A stretch of 24,684 bases of DNA from an uncultured Clostridium sp. (GCA_900556695.1 USQA01000003.1:1-24684), one strand, 5' to 3'; positions 1 to 8,981 are shown, counted from the stretch's first letter. The notes: a model not told the origin generated them from the letters alone. A program made the numbers and translations.

Positions 1-50
1 TGATTTTTTGATATTTAACTATGGACAATTTTAAATGTTAAAAGAATTTC

Positions 51-79
51 TTGTAAAATTTATAATATTGTAGTATAAT
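51..79 (+). promoter_or_regulatory. sigma-A type promoter for prfA
   Basis: TTGTAA at 51-56 and a perfect TATAAT at 74-79 are separated by 17 bases. Transcription would start near 86, about 80 bases ahead of the prfA start codon. Seen in sequence; activity is inferred. Confidence 0.65.
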
Positions 80-166
80 ACCAAAAGTATATAAAATTGG
101 CAAACAAAATTCAAAAAATTTTGGATGACGATGAACGGAGCGAAGTGCAGTGAAAGGAGAATATTT

Positions 167-1228
167 ATGTTTGAAAAATTAGAAGCAGTAGAAAAAAGAT
201 ATGAAGAATTAACAAAATTAATTGCAGACCCTGAAGTAATATCAAACCAATCAGAATGGCAAAAATTAATGAAAGAACATGCTAGCATAGAAGATATAGT
301 AATTAAATTTAGAGAATATAAAAAAGTAAAACAAAACATGGAAGAAGCAGAAGAATTAATGCAAGATCCAGAGATGAAAGAACTCGCAGAAACTGAATAT
401 TATTCTGCAAAAGAAGAATTACCAAAAATAGAAGAAGAATTAAAAATATTGTTAATTCCAAAAGACCCTGATGATGATAAAAACATTATTTGTGAAATTA
501 GAGCAGGAGCAGGAGGAGAAGAAGCAGCGTTATTTGCAGGAACATTATTTAGAATGTACACAATGTATGCAGAAAAGAAACATTGGAAATTAGAAGTATT
601 AAATGAAAATGATACAGGTCTAGGTGGATATAAAGAAATTTCATTTATGATTACAGGAAAAGGTGTATATAGTAGACTAAAATTCGAAAGTGGTGTACAC
701 AGAGTACAAAGAGTACCAGATACTGAAAGTAGTGGAAGAATACATACATCAACGGCAACTGTAGCAGTGCTTCCAGTAGTTGAAGATGTAGAAATAGAAG
801 TAAATCCAGCAGACATAAAGATGGAAGTATTTAGAGCATCTGGAGCAGGAGGACAACATATAAACAAAACATCTTCAGCCGTAAGATTAATACATGAACC
901 AACAGGAATTGTAGTAGAATGTCAAACAGAAAGATCACAATTCCAAAATAAAGATAATGCTATGAAAATGCTTAGAACAAAATTATATGAAATAGAAAAA
1001 CAAAAACAAGATAGTGAAATTTCAAATGCAAGGAAATCACAAGTTGGTTCAGGAGATAGAAGTGAAAAAATAAGAACATACAATTACCCACAAGGAAGAA
1101 TAACAGATCACAGAATAGGAATGAGTATTTATCAAATGGAAAACTTCCTAAATGGAGACATTGATGAAATGGTAGATAACCTAATTGCAGCAGATAGAGC
1201 AGAAAGATTAAAAGGTGAAGATGAATAA
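167..1228 (+). CDS. prfA: peptide chain release factor 1 (RF-1)
   Basis: This 353-residue protein reads UAA and UAG stop codons in the ribosomal A site and triggers peptide release. The GGQ motif that enters the peptidyl-transferase centre is at residues 228-230, followed by HINKTSSAVR. The stop-codon reading tripeptide is PDT (184-186), matching the PxT of RF-1 rather than the SPF of RF-2. The N-terminus MFEKLEAVEKRYEEL is typical of the family. An in-frame ATG at 125 would add 14 residues, but the start at 167 has a good AAAGGAG site at 154-159 and fits family length. A promoter lies at 51-79. The partner methyltransferase gene prmC, often next to prfA, is not downstream; a ZIP transporter is. 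Function is certain from the motifs. Confidence 0.97.
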   Translation: MFEKLEAVEKRYEELTKLIADPEVISNQSEWQKLMKEHASIEDIVIKFREYKKVKQNMEEAEELMQDPEMKELAETEYYSAKEELPKIEEELKILLIPKDPDDDKNIICEIRAGAGGEEAALFAGTLFRMYTMYAEKKHWKLEVLNENDTGLGGYKEISFMITGKGVYSRLKFESGVHRVQRVPDTESSGRIHTSTATVAVLPVVEDVEIEVNPADIKMEVFRASGAGGQHINKTSSAVRLIHEPTGIVVECQTERSQFQNKDNAMKMLRTKLYEIEKQKQDSEISNARKSQVGSGDRSEKIRTYNYPQGRITDHRIGMSIYQMENFLNGDIDEMVDNLIAADRAERLKGEDE

Positions 1229-1266
1229 AATTAATAAAAAACTTTTAAAAACTTAAGGAATAAAAC

Positions 1267-1317
1267 AAAACTCCCTAAAATAAACTTTAAAAAAGGATAT
1301 TTTAAGGAGTTTTATTT
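1267..1317 (+). terminator. terminator-like hairpin that contains the ZIP gene ribosome binding site
   Basis: Arms 1267-1282 and 1298-1313 pair over 16 positions with one C-A mismatch (1275/1305) and a 15-base loop. The 3' arm runs into TTTTATTT, as in an intrinsic terminator for prfA. The AAGGAG ribosome binding site of the next gene (1304-1309) lies wholly inside the 3' arm. The element could therefore both end prfA transcripts and hide the ZIP translation start in read-through transcripts. Confidence 0.7.
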
Positions 1318-2061
1318 ATGAATGAGATATTAAAAACAACCATTCTTGGCTTATTTTTTGGAACATTTGGAACTACACTTGGAGGAATAATAGGAGTAAT
1401 TATAAAGAAAAATTCTAACAAATTTTTAAGTTTTATTTTAGCATTTGCATCAGGACTAATGATGTCAATTATATGCTTTGACTTAATACCAGAGGCACTA
1501 GGAATTAGTAGTATTATAAATGTTATTATAGGAATAATTATAGGAATTATAGTAATGATATTTTGCGATATAATAGTGCAAAAAAAATTTAACACAAATA
1601 AAAGATTTGAAAAAAACGAAAACACTTTATTAAAAACAGGAATTATAGTATCAATTGGACTTGCAATTCATAATTTTCCAGAAGGGCTAGCAATAGGCTC
1701 AGGGTTTGAAGCTTCAATGAAATTAGGCTTGAGTTTAGCATTAGCAATATGCTTGCACGATATACCAGAAGGAATATCAATGGCAGTACCAATGAAAAAT
1801 GGAGGAATGAAAATATCAAAAGTTATTTTTTATGTAATATTATCAGGAATAACAACAGGCATAGGAGCATTTTTTGGAGCAATTGTAGGATCAATATCAC
1901 AAGAAGTAATATCAATTTGTTTAAGCTTTGCAGCAGGAGCTATGCTTTATATTGTGTCAGGTGAATTAATACCAGAATCAAATCAATTATATCATGGAAA
2001 GATGACAGCTATAGGAAATATGATAGGTTTTATAATAGGAATTTTCGCTACAACGTTGTAG
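1318..2061 (+). CDS. ZIP family divalent metal transporter
   Basis: A 247-residue polytopic inner-membrane protein of the ZIP (zinc/iron permease) family, which moves Zn2+ or related metals into the cytoplasm. Several hydrophobic helices are visible. The two metal-site helices carry HNFPEGLAIG (H118, E122) and HDIPEGISMAVP (H147, E151), the hallmark paired H-x-x-P-E-G motifs of TM4 and TM5. A loop with positive charge and asparagine sits before them, near residues 90-105. The ATG at 1318 follows AAGGAG at 1304-1309, which lies inside a stem-loop (1267-1313). No separate promoter is obvious, so expression may depend on read-through from prfA. The stop codon lies inside a perfect 26-bp palindrome. 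The metal cannot be told from sequence. Confidence 0.92.
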   Translation: MNEILKTTILGLFFGTFGTTLGGIIGVIIKKNSNKFLSFILAFASGLMMSIICFDLIPEALGISSIINVIIGIIIGIIVMIFCDIIVQKKFNTNKRFEKNENTLLKTGIIVSIGLAIHNFPEGLAIGSGFEASMKLGLSLALAICLHDIPEGISMAVPMKNGGMKISKVIFYVILSGITTGIGAFFGAIVGSISQEVISICLSFAAGAMLYIVSGELIPESNQLYHGKMTAIGNMIGFIIGIFATTL

Positions 2062-2067
2062 CGAAAA
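2042..2067. repeat. perfect 26-bp palindrome over the ZIP stop codon
   Basis: Positions 2042-2054 are exactly complementary to 2055-2067, with no spacer; the centre is CAACGTTG. The TAG stop of the ZIP gene is at 2059-2061. No U-run follows on either strand, so it is not a standard intrinsic terminator. It could be an RNA 3'-end hairpin or a dimeric protein binding site. Confidence 0.6.
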
Positions 2068-2093
2068 AATGTTTGAAAAACTTGCGATTTTTA

Positions 2094-2122
2094 TTGACTT
2101 TTAATATTAAGAATAATATAAT
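2094..2122 (+). promoter_or_regulatory. strong sigma-A promoter for pcrA, flanked by an inverted repeat
   Basis: TTGACT at 2094-2099 and TATAAT at 2117-2122 have a 17-base spacer. ATTGACTTT at 2093-2101 is repeated inverted as AAAGTCAAT at 2135-2143, so the two arms cover the -35 box and the early transcribed region. That could be an operator, but this is inference. Confidence 0.75.
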
Positions 2123-2161
2123 TATAAAGAATTTAAAGTCAATATTAGAAAAGGAGAAAAA

Positions 2162-4471
2162 ATGCAAGAAATATTAGAAGGATTAAACGATAAACAATAT
2201 GAAGCCGTAGTAAATACAGAAGGTCCATGCTTGGTAATTGCAGGAGCTGGAAGTGGAAAAACAAAAGTATTAACGCACAAAATAGCATATTTAATTGGAG
2301 AAAAAAATGTTCTCCCATGGGAGATAATAGCAATTACATTTACAAACAAAGCAGCAAACGAAATGAAAGAAAGAATAGCAAATTTAGTAGGAGAAATAGC
2401 CAAAGATATTTGGATGGGAACATTCCACTCTATTTGCGTTAGAATATTAAGAAGATTTATAGATAGAATAGGATTTGATAGTTCATTTATTATATTTGAC
2501 ACATCAGATCAGAGAACACTAGTAAAAAATTGCTTAAAAGATTTAGCAATTGATGACAAAATGTTCACAGATAGAAGTGTTTTATCAGAAATCAGTAATG
2601 CAAAAAATGAAATGTTAGAACCAGAACAATATACAGCTAGAGCAAATGGGGATTTTAGAAAAGAAAAAATAGCGAAAGTATATGAATTATATCAAAAAAG
2701 GCTAAGAGAAAATAATGCAATAGACTTTGATGATATAATAAATTATACAATTAAAATATTATTAGAAAATCCAGATGTTTTAGATTATTATTCAAACAAA
2801 TTTAAATATGTTTTAGTTGATGAATATCAAGATACAAACAAATCGCAATTTACATTAATTACATTGTTTGCATCAAAACATGGAAACATAACAGTTGTTG
2901 GAGATAATGATCAAGGAATATATAGTTTTAGAGGAGCCGACATTTCTAACATATTAAATTTTGAAAAAGACTTCCCTGGAACTAAAATAATAAAATTAGA
3001 GCAAAACTACAGATGTACAGGAAACATATTAAAAGTAGCTAATTCAGTTATAAAAAATAATGAAGTAAAATACAAAAAAGAATTATGGACTCAAAATGAA
3101 GAAGGCTTTTTACCAAAAGTATATGTGGCAGATAACGAATATGATGAAGCATCATACATAGCAGAACAAATAGAACATCTAAAAAGAGAAGAATATTATA
3201 AATATTCAGACTTTGCAATACTTTATAGAATGAATACACAGTCAAGAGCAATAGAAGATATTTTCAGAAGAGAAAATGTACCATACAAAGTAATTGGTGG
3301 ATTAAAATTCTATGAAAGAAAAGAAATTAAAGACATAATTGCATATTTAAGATTAATACAAAATAGCTCAGACAATTTAAGTTTAAAAAGGATTATAAAT
3401 GAGCCAAAAAGAGGAATAGGAAAGACAAGCTTAGATAAAGTTGAGCAAATTGCAAATAGTAACGAGATTTCTATGTATGAAGTAATAAAAAACGCTGATC
3501 AATATGGATTAAATAGAGTATATTTAAATTCTAGAGAATTTATAAATGTTATGGAAGAATTAAAGGCTAAAAAAGATGAACTTAATATTTCAGAATTAGT
3601 TAAATTAACTTTAAAGAAATCTGGATATACAAAGGCACTAGAAGATGAAAGCACAATAGAGGCAGAAAACAGAATAGAAAACTTAAACGAATTTTTAACA
3701 GTAACAATGGAGTTTGAAGAACAATTTGCAGAAAATACTTTAAGTGAATTTCTAGAAGGAATTACATTATCAAGTGATATAGACAATTTAGAGGAGGAAG
3801 AAGATACAGTTACACTAATGACATTACATAGTGCAAAAGGGCTTGAATTCCCAGTAGTATTTTTAGTTGGTATGGAAGAAGGAATTTTCCCAGGGTATAA
3901 ATCTATATCAGAGCCTACGGAATTAGAAGAAGAAAGAAGACTTTGTTATGTTGGTATTACAAGAGCAAGACAAAATCTATTCTTAACATGTAGCAAACAA
4001 AGAACAATATTTGGCTCAACAAGTTATAATCCAACATCAAGATTTTTAAATGAAATACCAGAAGAACTATTAGAAGGATATGAAGAAGCATTTGGAGAAA
4101 CAAGTCATAAAGATCAAATATTTAAAGATTCTTCATATAGTTGGACATATGGAAGTAAAAATCCTGTAAAAGAATATAAAATAGATCCAAAAGAGCCTAT
4201 AATGGCATCAGCAAGCAATAAAGTAAAAAATAAAACTGATTTTGCTTTTAAAACAGCTGAAAGCTTTTTAAATAGTTTAAATAAAAAATCAAGCGATACA
4301 GTAGACTTATCTAAATATAAACCAGGAGTTAGGGTTTTCCATAAGAAATTTGGAGAAGGAACAATTAACATAGCTGAGCAAGAAGGAGATGACTTAAAAG
4401 TAGATATCAATTTTGATAAAGTTGGACATAAAAGATTAATGGCAAAATTCGCTAAATTGGAGATTATATAG
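2162..4471 (+). CDS. pcrA: ATP-dependent 3'-5' DNA helicase PcrA
   Basis: A 769-residue superfamily 1A helicase acting in nucleotide excision repair, replication restart and removal of RecA or stalled RNA polymerase. All motifs are present in order: Walker A AGAGSGKT at 27-34, motif Ia ITFTNKAANEMK, motif Ib GTFHSICVRILR, motif II DEYQD at 220-224, motif III GDNDQGIYSFRGAD, motif IV QNYRC, motif V TLHSAKGLEFP and motif VI YVGITRAR. The C-terminus, from about residue 720 (GVRVFHKKFGEGTI onward), is the Tudor-like domain typical of PcrA that contacts RNA polymerase; this favours PcrA over Rep. The start ATG follows AAGGAG at 2151-2156. It has its own promoter (2094-2122) and a terminator at 4551-4588, so it is probably monocistronic. 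Confidence 0.96.
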   Translation: MQEILEGLNDKQYEAVVNTEGPCLVIAGAGSGKTKVLTHKIAYLIGEKNVLPWEIIAITFTNKAANEMKERIANLVGEIAKDIWMGTFHSICVRILRRFIDRIGFDSSFIIFDTSDQRTLVKNCLKDLAIDDKMFTDRSVLSEISNAKNEMLEPEQYTARANGDFRKEKIAKVYELYQKRLRENNAIDFDDIINYTIKILLENPDVLDYYSNKFKYVLVDEYQDTNKSQFTLITLFASKHGNITVVGDNDQGIYSFRGADISNILNFEKDFPGTKIIKLEQNYRCTGNILKVANSVIKNNEVKYKKELWTQNEEGFLPKVYVADNEYDEASYIAEQIEHLKREEYYKYSDFAILYRMNTQSRAIEDIFRRENVPYKVIGGLKFYERKEIKDIIAYLRLIQNSSDNLSLKRIINEPKRGIGKTSLDKVEQIANSNEISMYEVIKNADQYGLNRVYLNSREFINVMEELKAKKDELNISELVKLTLKKSGYTKALEDESTIEAENRIENLNEFLTVTMEFEEQFAENTLSEFLEGITLSSDIDNLEEEEDTVTLMTLHSAKGLEFPVVFLVGMEEGIFPGYKSISEPTELEEERRLCYVGITRARQNLFLTCSKQRTIFGSTSYNPTSRFLNEIPEELLEGYEEAFGETSHKDQIFKDSSYSWTYGSKNPVKEYKIDPKEPIMASASNKVKNKTDFAFKTAESFLNSLNKKSSDTVDLSKYKPGVRVFHKKFGEGTINIAEQEGDDLKVDINFDKVGHKRLMAKFAKLEII

Positions 4472-4550
4472 TTTTTTAACAATTGTAATAAAAATTTAAT
4501 ATTTCTAAAATAAATATTGTATAAGTAGCTTCCGTAAAGCGATAGAAAAC

Positions 4551-4591
4551 ATAAAAGTCAATAGCATTTTTTTGCTATTGACTTTTATAAT
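4551..4591 (+). terminator. intrinsic terminator after pcrA
   Basis: Perfect 16-bp stem 4551-4566 / 4573-4588 with a T6 loop. The core GTCAATAGCA pairs with TGCTATTGAC, and flanking A and T tracts pair as well. It lies 80 bases past the pcrA stop and about 55 bases before the next start codon. Confidence 0.85.
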
Positions 4592-4644
4592 GAAAAATTT
4601 TATTTTAAATATAGTATAAAAAATTATTTTAGGAGTTGAAGGGC

Positions 4645-7600
4645 ATGAATAAAAAAATAAGATTTTTTATTATATTAGTATTTTTCTTTATAGGTATAAG
4701 TTGTTGCGTTAAATCGCAAGCAGCAGACTATACTAGTGGAAGTGTTACATATACATACCAAAATTATAGTAATGGTGTAATGATAACATATATTAAGGGA
4801 GTAAACAGTGATAATAGTATAAATATACCGTCAACAATAGGAGGCAAAAATGTTCTAAAATTAGAAAATAGCAGTAATAATGTAATAAGTTCTCCAAATG
4901 TGGTGACATTAAAATTGCCAGATACTTTAGTTGAATTAGGTGCCAATTCAATAGTGGATTGTACAAATTTACAAACCATCTATATTCCATATAGTGTTAC
5001 TACTTTATCAGATACTTTTATAAGTAATTGTAGTAAATTGAAAACTATATATGTTGATGAAAATGTAAATTCAAATAGAAGTGGTATAAAACAAAGTGCG
5101 TTAATAAATCAAATAACAGGTAAGACACCAACAATAAATAAATATACTGAAGGTGGTTATACCTTTAGTAGATATGCTGTAGGTACTGGAAATAATATGG
5201 AAGCAAAAATATATGCTTATAATGGTTCAAATGATGTTAATATACCAACAACTCTAAAAAGTATACCAGTATATGAACTAAACAATGCATTTAAAGAAAA
5301 TGAAAATATAACTAGTATTTCAGGTGGAAGTAGTTTAACAATTCTAAGAGAAAAAGAGTTTTATGGCTGTAAAAGTTTGAAATCAGTTGATTTAAGTAAT
5401 ACATCTATAGGTATAATAGGTAAAAATGCGTTTACAAGATGCTATGAACTAGAAACAGTAAAAATAGGTAAACATGTAACAAATGTAGGAAACTATGCAT
5501 TTGAGATTGTTGATACTAAAGGAGCAACTGATGAACCAGCAGATGAAGATCATAAAGATTTAGATGGTGGAAAGTTAAAAGAAGTAACAATAATAACTGA
5601 TAATGATATTGAAATATCACAAGGAGCATTTCAAAGAGATGCTAATTTAGAGACAATTAGTATTAAATCAAAAACAACAACAATAGGAAAAAACTCATTT
5701 AGAAATTGTACAAATCTAAAAAATGTTAATATTACAAGAAATACTGATGTTACAGGAACAGGAGATGTTTCCATAGGAGAATCAGCCTTTGAAAAATGTG
5801 AAAGTTTGGAAACATTTAATTTTGGTGATGTAACAAAAATTGAAGCTTATGCATTTAAATCATGTACAAGTTTGAACAATGTACAATTTGGAGATAAATT
5901 AAAATCTATGGGAGCTGCTGCATTTGCTTATTGTGAGAATTTTCCTTCAGAAATAACATTACCTAAAAGTTTTCAAGATATAGGAATAGTTCCATTTTTA
6001 GGTTGTGAAAAATTAAAAGCAATAAATGTTAATGAAGAAAACTATTTATATACTTCCATGGATGGAGTACTTGTAAAAAGACTAAAAGATTGGCATTATG
6101 GAAAAGACAAAGTAGAAATAGAAGTATATCCAGAGGGAAAAGATGATATTACAATATATAAGGTTCCTACTGAAATAACAGATGTCGCAATTGGAGCGTT
6201 TGCAAGTAACCAATTAACATCAATTGAAATCCAAAATCCAAATGGAACTAATGGATTAGTAACAGTAGATGGTGCAATATACAGTGGTGATGATTCAGAA
6301 ATGAAATTGTTAGCATATCCAGGAAATGCTGTAAATGCAATATTAGATAGTAGAACAATTTCGGTAGAATCATATGCATTGTATGGAATAAAAGCACATA
6401 TAATAAGAATCCCAGGAGCAAAGGACATTAAAAATTGGGGAATAGTGCATTGGATAGGAAATTTAAAAGATGAGAAGCCTATTATATATTATTATGGAAA
6501 ACTTTCTGATGGAGGAGCAAAAATTTCAGGAGTATATTTGGAAGATAATGTAACTGTATATTGTGTAAAAAGTGATACAAATACAGATAAAAGTATTTTA
6601 GGAGACGCTAAAATAAAATATATGATTAATGGAGAAAATTACGTTATATATCAAGATAGTGAGAATGATTCAAATCTTATTATAGAACCTTTAGAATCAG
6701 GTTACTATAATGAAAATAGTAGTGTAAAAGATGCAATTATTTCAAATATAGACTGGACAAAATTAGAATTAGATAAAGTAGAAGATAGTGAAGGCGAAGA
6801 AATAGTAAGCGCCACAGACATAGAACAAGAAATTAATTCTGTAGAAATAAAAGAAGGAATAAAAGAACTTGGAGATAAGTTATTTATGGGATTTCCTAAT
6901 TTAAAAGAGGTTACTTTACCAAATTCATTAACAACTATTGGGAGTCAAGTATTTTATAAAGATGAATCTTTAAGTGAAATAACAATACCAGACTCTGTTA
7001 CGAACATTGGAAAATATGCTTTTAGAAATTGTACAAACTTATCTACAATAACATTATCAAAAAATATGACTGAAATAAGTGAAGGTTTATTTATGGATAG
7101 TGGTTTAGAAAAGATAAAATACAATAATTCAGATAACGAAAATGTTTTATCAAGTAATATTAAAAAAATAGGTGCAGAAGCATTTAGAGGAACAAAATTA
7201 GAGAGTATATATATACCAGATGGAGTAGAGACTATAGAGGATAGAGCATTTGAAAATTGTAAAAATTTAACTGATGTAACGATTTCTAGTAGTGTTACAT
7301 CAATAGGAGAAAATGTTTTTGCTGGATGCTCAAAGGATTTGATAATAAAAGGAGAAAAAGGTTCTCAAGCAGAAAAATATGCAACAAATAATAATATAAA
7401 ATTCCAAAATATTACATTACCTGAATCTATAAAATTAAGTAAAAGCAGCGTTCAACTTGATTTGAATGGAACAGATGAAGAAAAAATAACATATACTATA
7501 TCACCAACAGATGCTGATACTGATATACAAATAACATGGAAAAGTGATAATGAGAGTGTTGCAACAGTTGATAATGGTACAATAAAAGCAGTTGGAATTG

Positions 7601-8052
7601 GAAAATGTGTTATAACAGCAACAACGGAGAATGGAAAAAGTGCAACATGTGATGTTACTGTAATTAAAAGTAATAATTCGGAAGATGATGACAAAAATAA
7701 TGGAAATAACGGATCAGGAGACAAAGAAAATAATAATGGAAATAACGGATCAGAAGACAAAGACAATAATAATGGAAATAATGATATAAACAATGGAAAC
7801 AATGGTTCAAATGGTTCAGAAGAAAACGGAAATAATGGTGGAAATAGTGGATTAAAGAATAACGGCGGAAGCGATAACGGAACAAAATTTAGTTCATCAA
7901 ATTCAGGAGTAATTGAAGAAAGCTATGGAGATTCAACATCAGACAAGGATATACCTTATACAGGATACAAAGTTGCATTAGGATTAGGAATAATAATAGC
8001 AGGAATAATATCAACACTTTCATATATAAAATTTAGAAAGATGGATATATAA
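4645..8052 (+). CDS. BspA-like leucine-rich-repeat surface protein with Big2 domain and sortase signal
   Basis: A secreted 1135-residue surface protein, probably an adhesin. A signal peptide (basic start MNKKIR, hydrophobic core, cleavage near SQA-AD about residue 30) is followed by two blocks of BspA-type LRR_5 repeats of the form AFxxCxxLxxVxIPxSVTxIG, roughly residues 45-450 and 730-910. A Big2-type Ig-like domain spans about 930-1010 (WKSDNESVATVDNGTIKAVG). An Asn/Gly/Asp-rich linker leads to IPYTG at 1103-1107, a hydrophobic segment and a KFRKMDI tail, which is an LPxTG-like sortase anchor. No sortase gene is in the window. ATG 4645 is chosen over TTG 4636 because AGGAG (4631-4635) abuts the TTG but is properly spaced from the ATG. 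A terminator follows at once. Ligand unknown. Confidence 0.9.
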   Translation: MNKKIRFFIILVFFFIGISCCVKSQAADYTSGSVTYTYQNYSNGVMITYIKGVNSDNSINIPSTIGGKNVLKLENSSNNVISSPNVVTLKLPDTLVELGANSIVDCTNLQTIYIPYSVTTLSDTFISNCSKLKTIYVDENVNSNRSGIKQSALINQITGKTPTINKYTEGGYTFSRYAVGTGNNMEAKIYAYNGSNDVNIPTTLKSIPVYELNNAFKENENITSISGGSSLTILREKEFYGCKSLKSVDLSNTSIGIIGKNAFTRCYELETVKIGKHVTNVGNYAFEIVDTKGATDEPADEDHKDLDGGKLKEVTIITDNDIEISQGAFQRDANLETISIKSKTTTIGKNSFRNCTNLKNVNITRNTDVTGTGDVSIGESAFEKCESLETFNFGDVTKIEAYAFKSCTSLNNVQFGDKLKSMGAAAFAYCENFPSEITLPKSFQDIGIVPFLGCEKLKAINVNEENYLYTSMDGVLVKRLKDWHYGKDKVEIEVYPEGKDDITIYKVPTEITDVAIGAFASNQLTSIEIQNPNGTNGLVTVDGAIYSGDDSEMKLLAYPGNAVNAILDSRTISVESYALYGIKAHIIRIPGAKDIKNWGIVHWIGNLKDEKPIIYYYGKLSDGGAKISGVYLEDNVTVYCVKSDTNTDKSILGDAKIKYMINGENYVIYQDSENDSNLIIEPLESGYYNENSSVKDAIISNIDWTKLELDKVEDSEGEEIVSATDIEQEINSVEIKEGIKELGDKLFMGFPNLKEVTLPNSLTTIGSQVFYKDESLSEITIPDSVTNIGKYAFRNCTNLSTITLSKNMTEISEGLFMDSGLEKIKYNNSDNENVLSSNIKKIGAEAFRGTKLESIYIPDGVETIEDRAFENCKNLTDVTISSSVTSIGENVFAGCSKDLIIKGEKGSQAEKYATNNNIKFQNITLPESIKLSKSSVQLDLNGTDEEKITYTISPTDADTDIQITWKSDNESVATVDNGTIKAVGIGKCVITATTENGKSATCDVTVIKSNNSEDDDKNNGNNGSGDKENNNGNNGSEDKDNNNGNNDINNGNNGSNGSEENGNNGGNSGLKNNGGSDNGTKFSSSNSGVIEESYGDSTSDKDIPYTGYKVALGLGIIIAGIISTLSYIKFRKMDI
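7693..7789 (+). repeat. 36-bp in-frame tandem repeat in the surface-protein linker
   Basis: GGAAATAACGGATCAG recurs at 7702 and 7738 and a degenerate third copy starts at 7774, all 36 bases apart. It encodes a 12-residue Asn/Gly/Asp/Lys unit (NNGNNGSGDKEN and variants). The period is a multiple of three, so copy-number change would alter linker length without breaking the frame. Confidence 0.75.
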
Positions 8053-8055
8053 GAT

Positions 8056-8092
8056 AAAAAACACTACTTACTTTAATAAGTAGTGTTTTTTT
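8056..8092 (+). terminator. intrinsic terminator after the BspA-like gene
   Basis: Stem ACACTACTTA (8061-8070) pairs with TAAGTAGTGT (8077-8086), extended by flanking A and T tracts, and ends in a T7 run. It starts four bases past the stop codon. Confidence 0.93.
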
Positions 8093-8255
8093 GCTCTCAA
8101 ATTTTTAATTTAAGAAAATTTGAAAAATATAGCAAAGTAGAAAAACAAAAATTAATGTAGGATATAAAAAGATTAATATAAAATAAATTAAAAAAGTATA
8201 AAATTATAAAAAAAGCAAATAATAATGTAAATAAAAAAAGGAAGGATTGATAAAA

Positions 8256-8444
8256 ATGCCAGATTTAAATCAAGTAGAATTACAAAATTTAAGACATCTA
8301 ATAGGAGCTCACGAAACAGCATATCAAAAATTAAATACATTTTCTTCACAAGCTGTAGATCCACAAATAAAGCAGTTATTTACTAAATCAGCACAAGATG
8401 CATTAAACACAAAACAAAAGTTAATGAGCTTTTTAAATAACTAA
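8256..8444 (+). CDS. small spore-coat-type protein
   Basis: A 62-residue all-helical protein resembling the small partner found beside CotF-like spore coat proteins in clostridia. The pattern HETAYQKLNTFSSQAVDPQIKQLF, read as shorter pieces such as AVDPQIKQLF, matches the ferritin-like helical hairpin of these families. ATG 8256 is preferred to TTG 8247 because AAGGAAGGA at 8238-8246 is well spaced from it. It lies 49 bases before a CotF-family gene and both share the terminator at 8752-8797, so they form an operon likely expressed in sporulation. No clear sigma-E or sigma-K promoter could be recognised upstream. The name is by resemblance; the CotF context makes it likely. Confidence 0.75.
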   Translation: MPDLNQVELQNLRHLIGAHETAYQKLNTFSSQAVDPQIKQLFTKSAQDALNTKQKLMSFLNN

Positions 8445-8493
8445 TTAAGTTTAGGTTATACAAAATTTATAATAAAACAGGGAGGAATTTAAA

Positions 8494-8739
8494 ATGGATG
8501 AAAAGACAATGGTAAACGATATCTTAGGAAGTGTAAAGGCAGACTTAACAGCATATCAAACAGCTATATCAGAAGCAGAAAATATGCAATTAAGACAAAC
8601 ATTTCAACAAATAAGAAATAATGATGAAAGTTTCCAATATGAATTATTCAAAATAGCACAATCTAAAGGATATTATGTTCCAGCTCAAAAAGCAACTGTT
8701 ACTGAAATAAATACAGTAAAGACAGAATTACAACAATAA
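8494..8739 (+). CDS. CotF-family spore coat protein
   Basis: An 81-residue protein of the Coat_F family (structural proteins of the endospore coat). Diagnostic stretches are DEKTMVNDILGSVKADLTAY near the N-terminus, LRQTFQQIRNNDESFQYEL in the middle and AQSKGYYVPAQKAT near the C-terminus. GGGAGG at 8480-8485 precedes the ATG. It is the second gene of a two-gene operon with 8256-8444 and is followed directly by a terminator. It indicates that the organism forms spores. Confidence 0.9.
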   Translation: MDEKTMVNDILGSVKADLTAYQTAISEAENMQLRQTFQQIRNNDESFQYELFKIAQSKGYYVPAQKATVTEINTVKTELQQ

Positions 8740-8751
8740 TTCAAAATAATA

Positions 8752-8797
8752 AACCTTAATTATTAGACAAAAGTGTTTAATAATTAAGGTTATTTTT
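8752..8797 (+). terminator. intrinsic terminator after the coat operon
   Basis: Perfect 14-bp stem 8752-8765 / 8778-8791 with a 12-base loop, followed by ATTTTT. Confidence 0.9.
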
Positions 8798-8891
8798 ATA
8801 TTAAAAAGATAGAAATGGGAGATAAATTGCAAAAAACAGAGATAAAAGAACAAAATAAGATAAAACTAGTGAAAATTACCCGTATTTATCT

Positions 8892-8920
8892 TTGCAAAAA
8901 AGATAATATTACAATATTAT
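8892..8920 (+). promoter_or_regulatory. candidate promoter for the M23 peptidase gene
   Basis: TTGCAA at 8892-8897 and TATTAT at 8915-8920 have a 17-base spacer, about 60 bases ahead of the start codon. A small hairpin TTATCTTT/AAAGATAA (8886-8906) overlaps the -35 box. Confidence 0.45.
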
Positions 8921-8981
8921 TACAATAGTAAAAAAGACGAACGGAACTAGGCAAAAAGTAATACAAAGGAGACAAGAAATA

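Noticed and set aside
125..166. Upstream ATG extending prfA by 14 residues
   Set aside because: No ribosome binding site at 125; the internal ATG at 167 has one and matches RF-1 family starts.
400..867. 155-residue minus-strand reading frame inside prfA
   Set aside because: Shadow of a strongly conserved gene; no ribosome binding site or recognisable protein sequence.
8093..8255. Sporulation sigma-E/sigma-K promoter before the coat genes
   Set aside because: The stretch is too AT-rich and no -35/-10 pair of either type was convincing.
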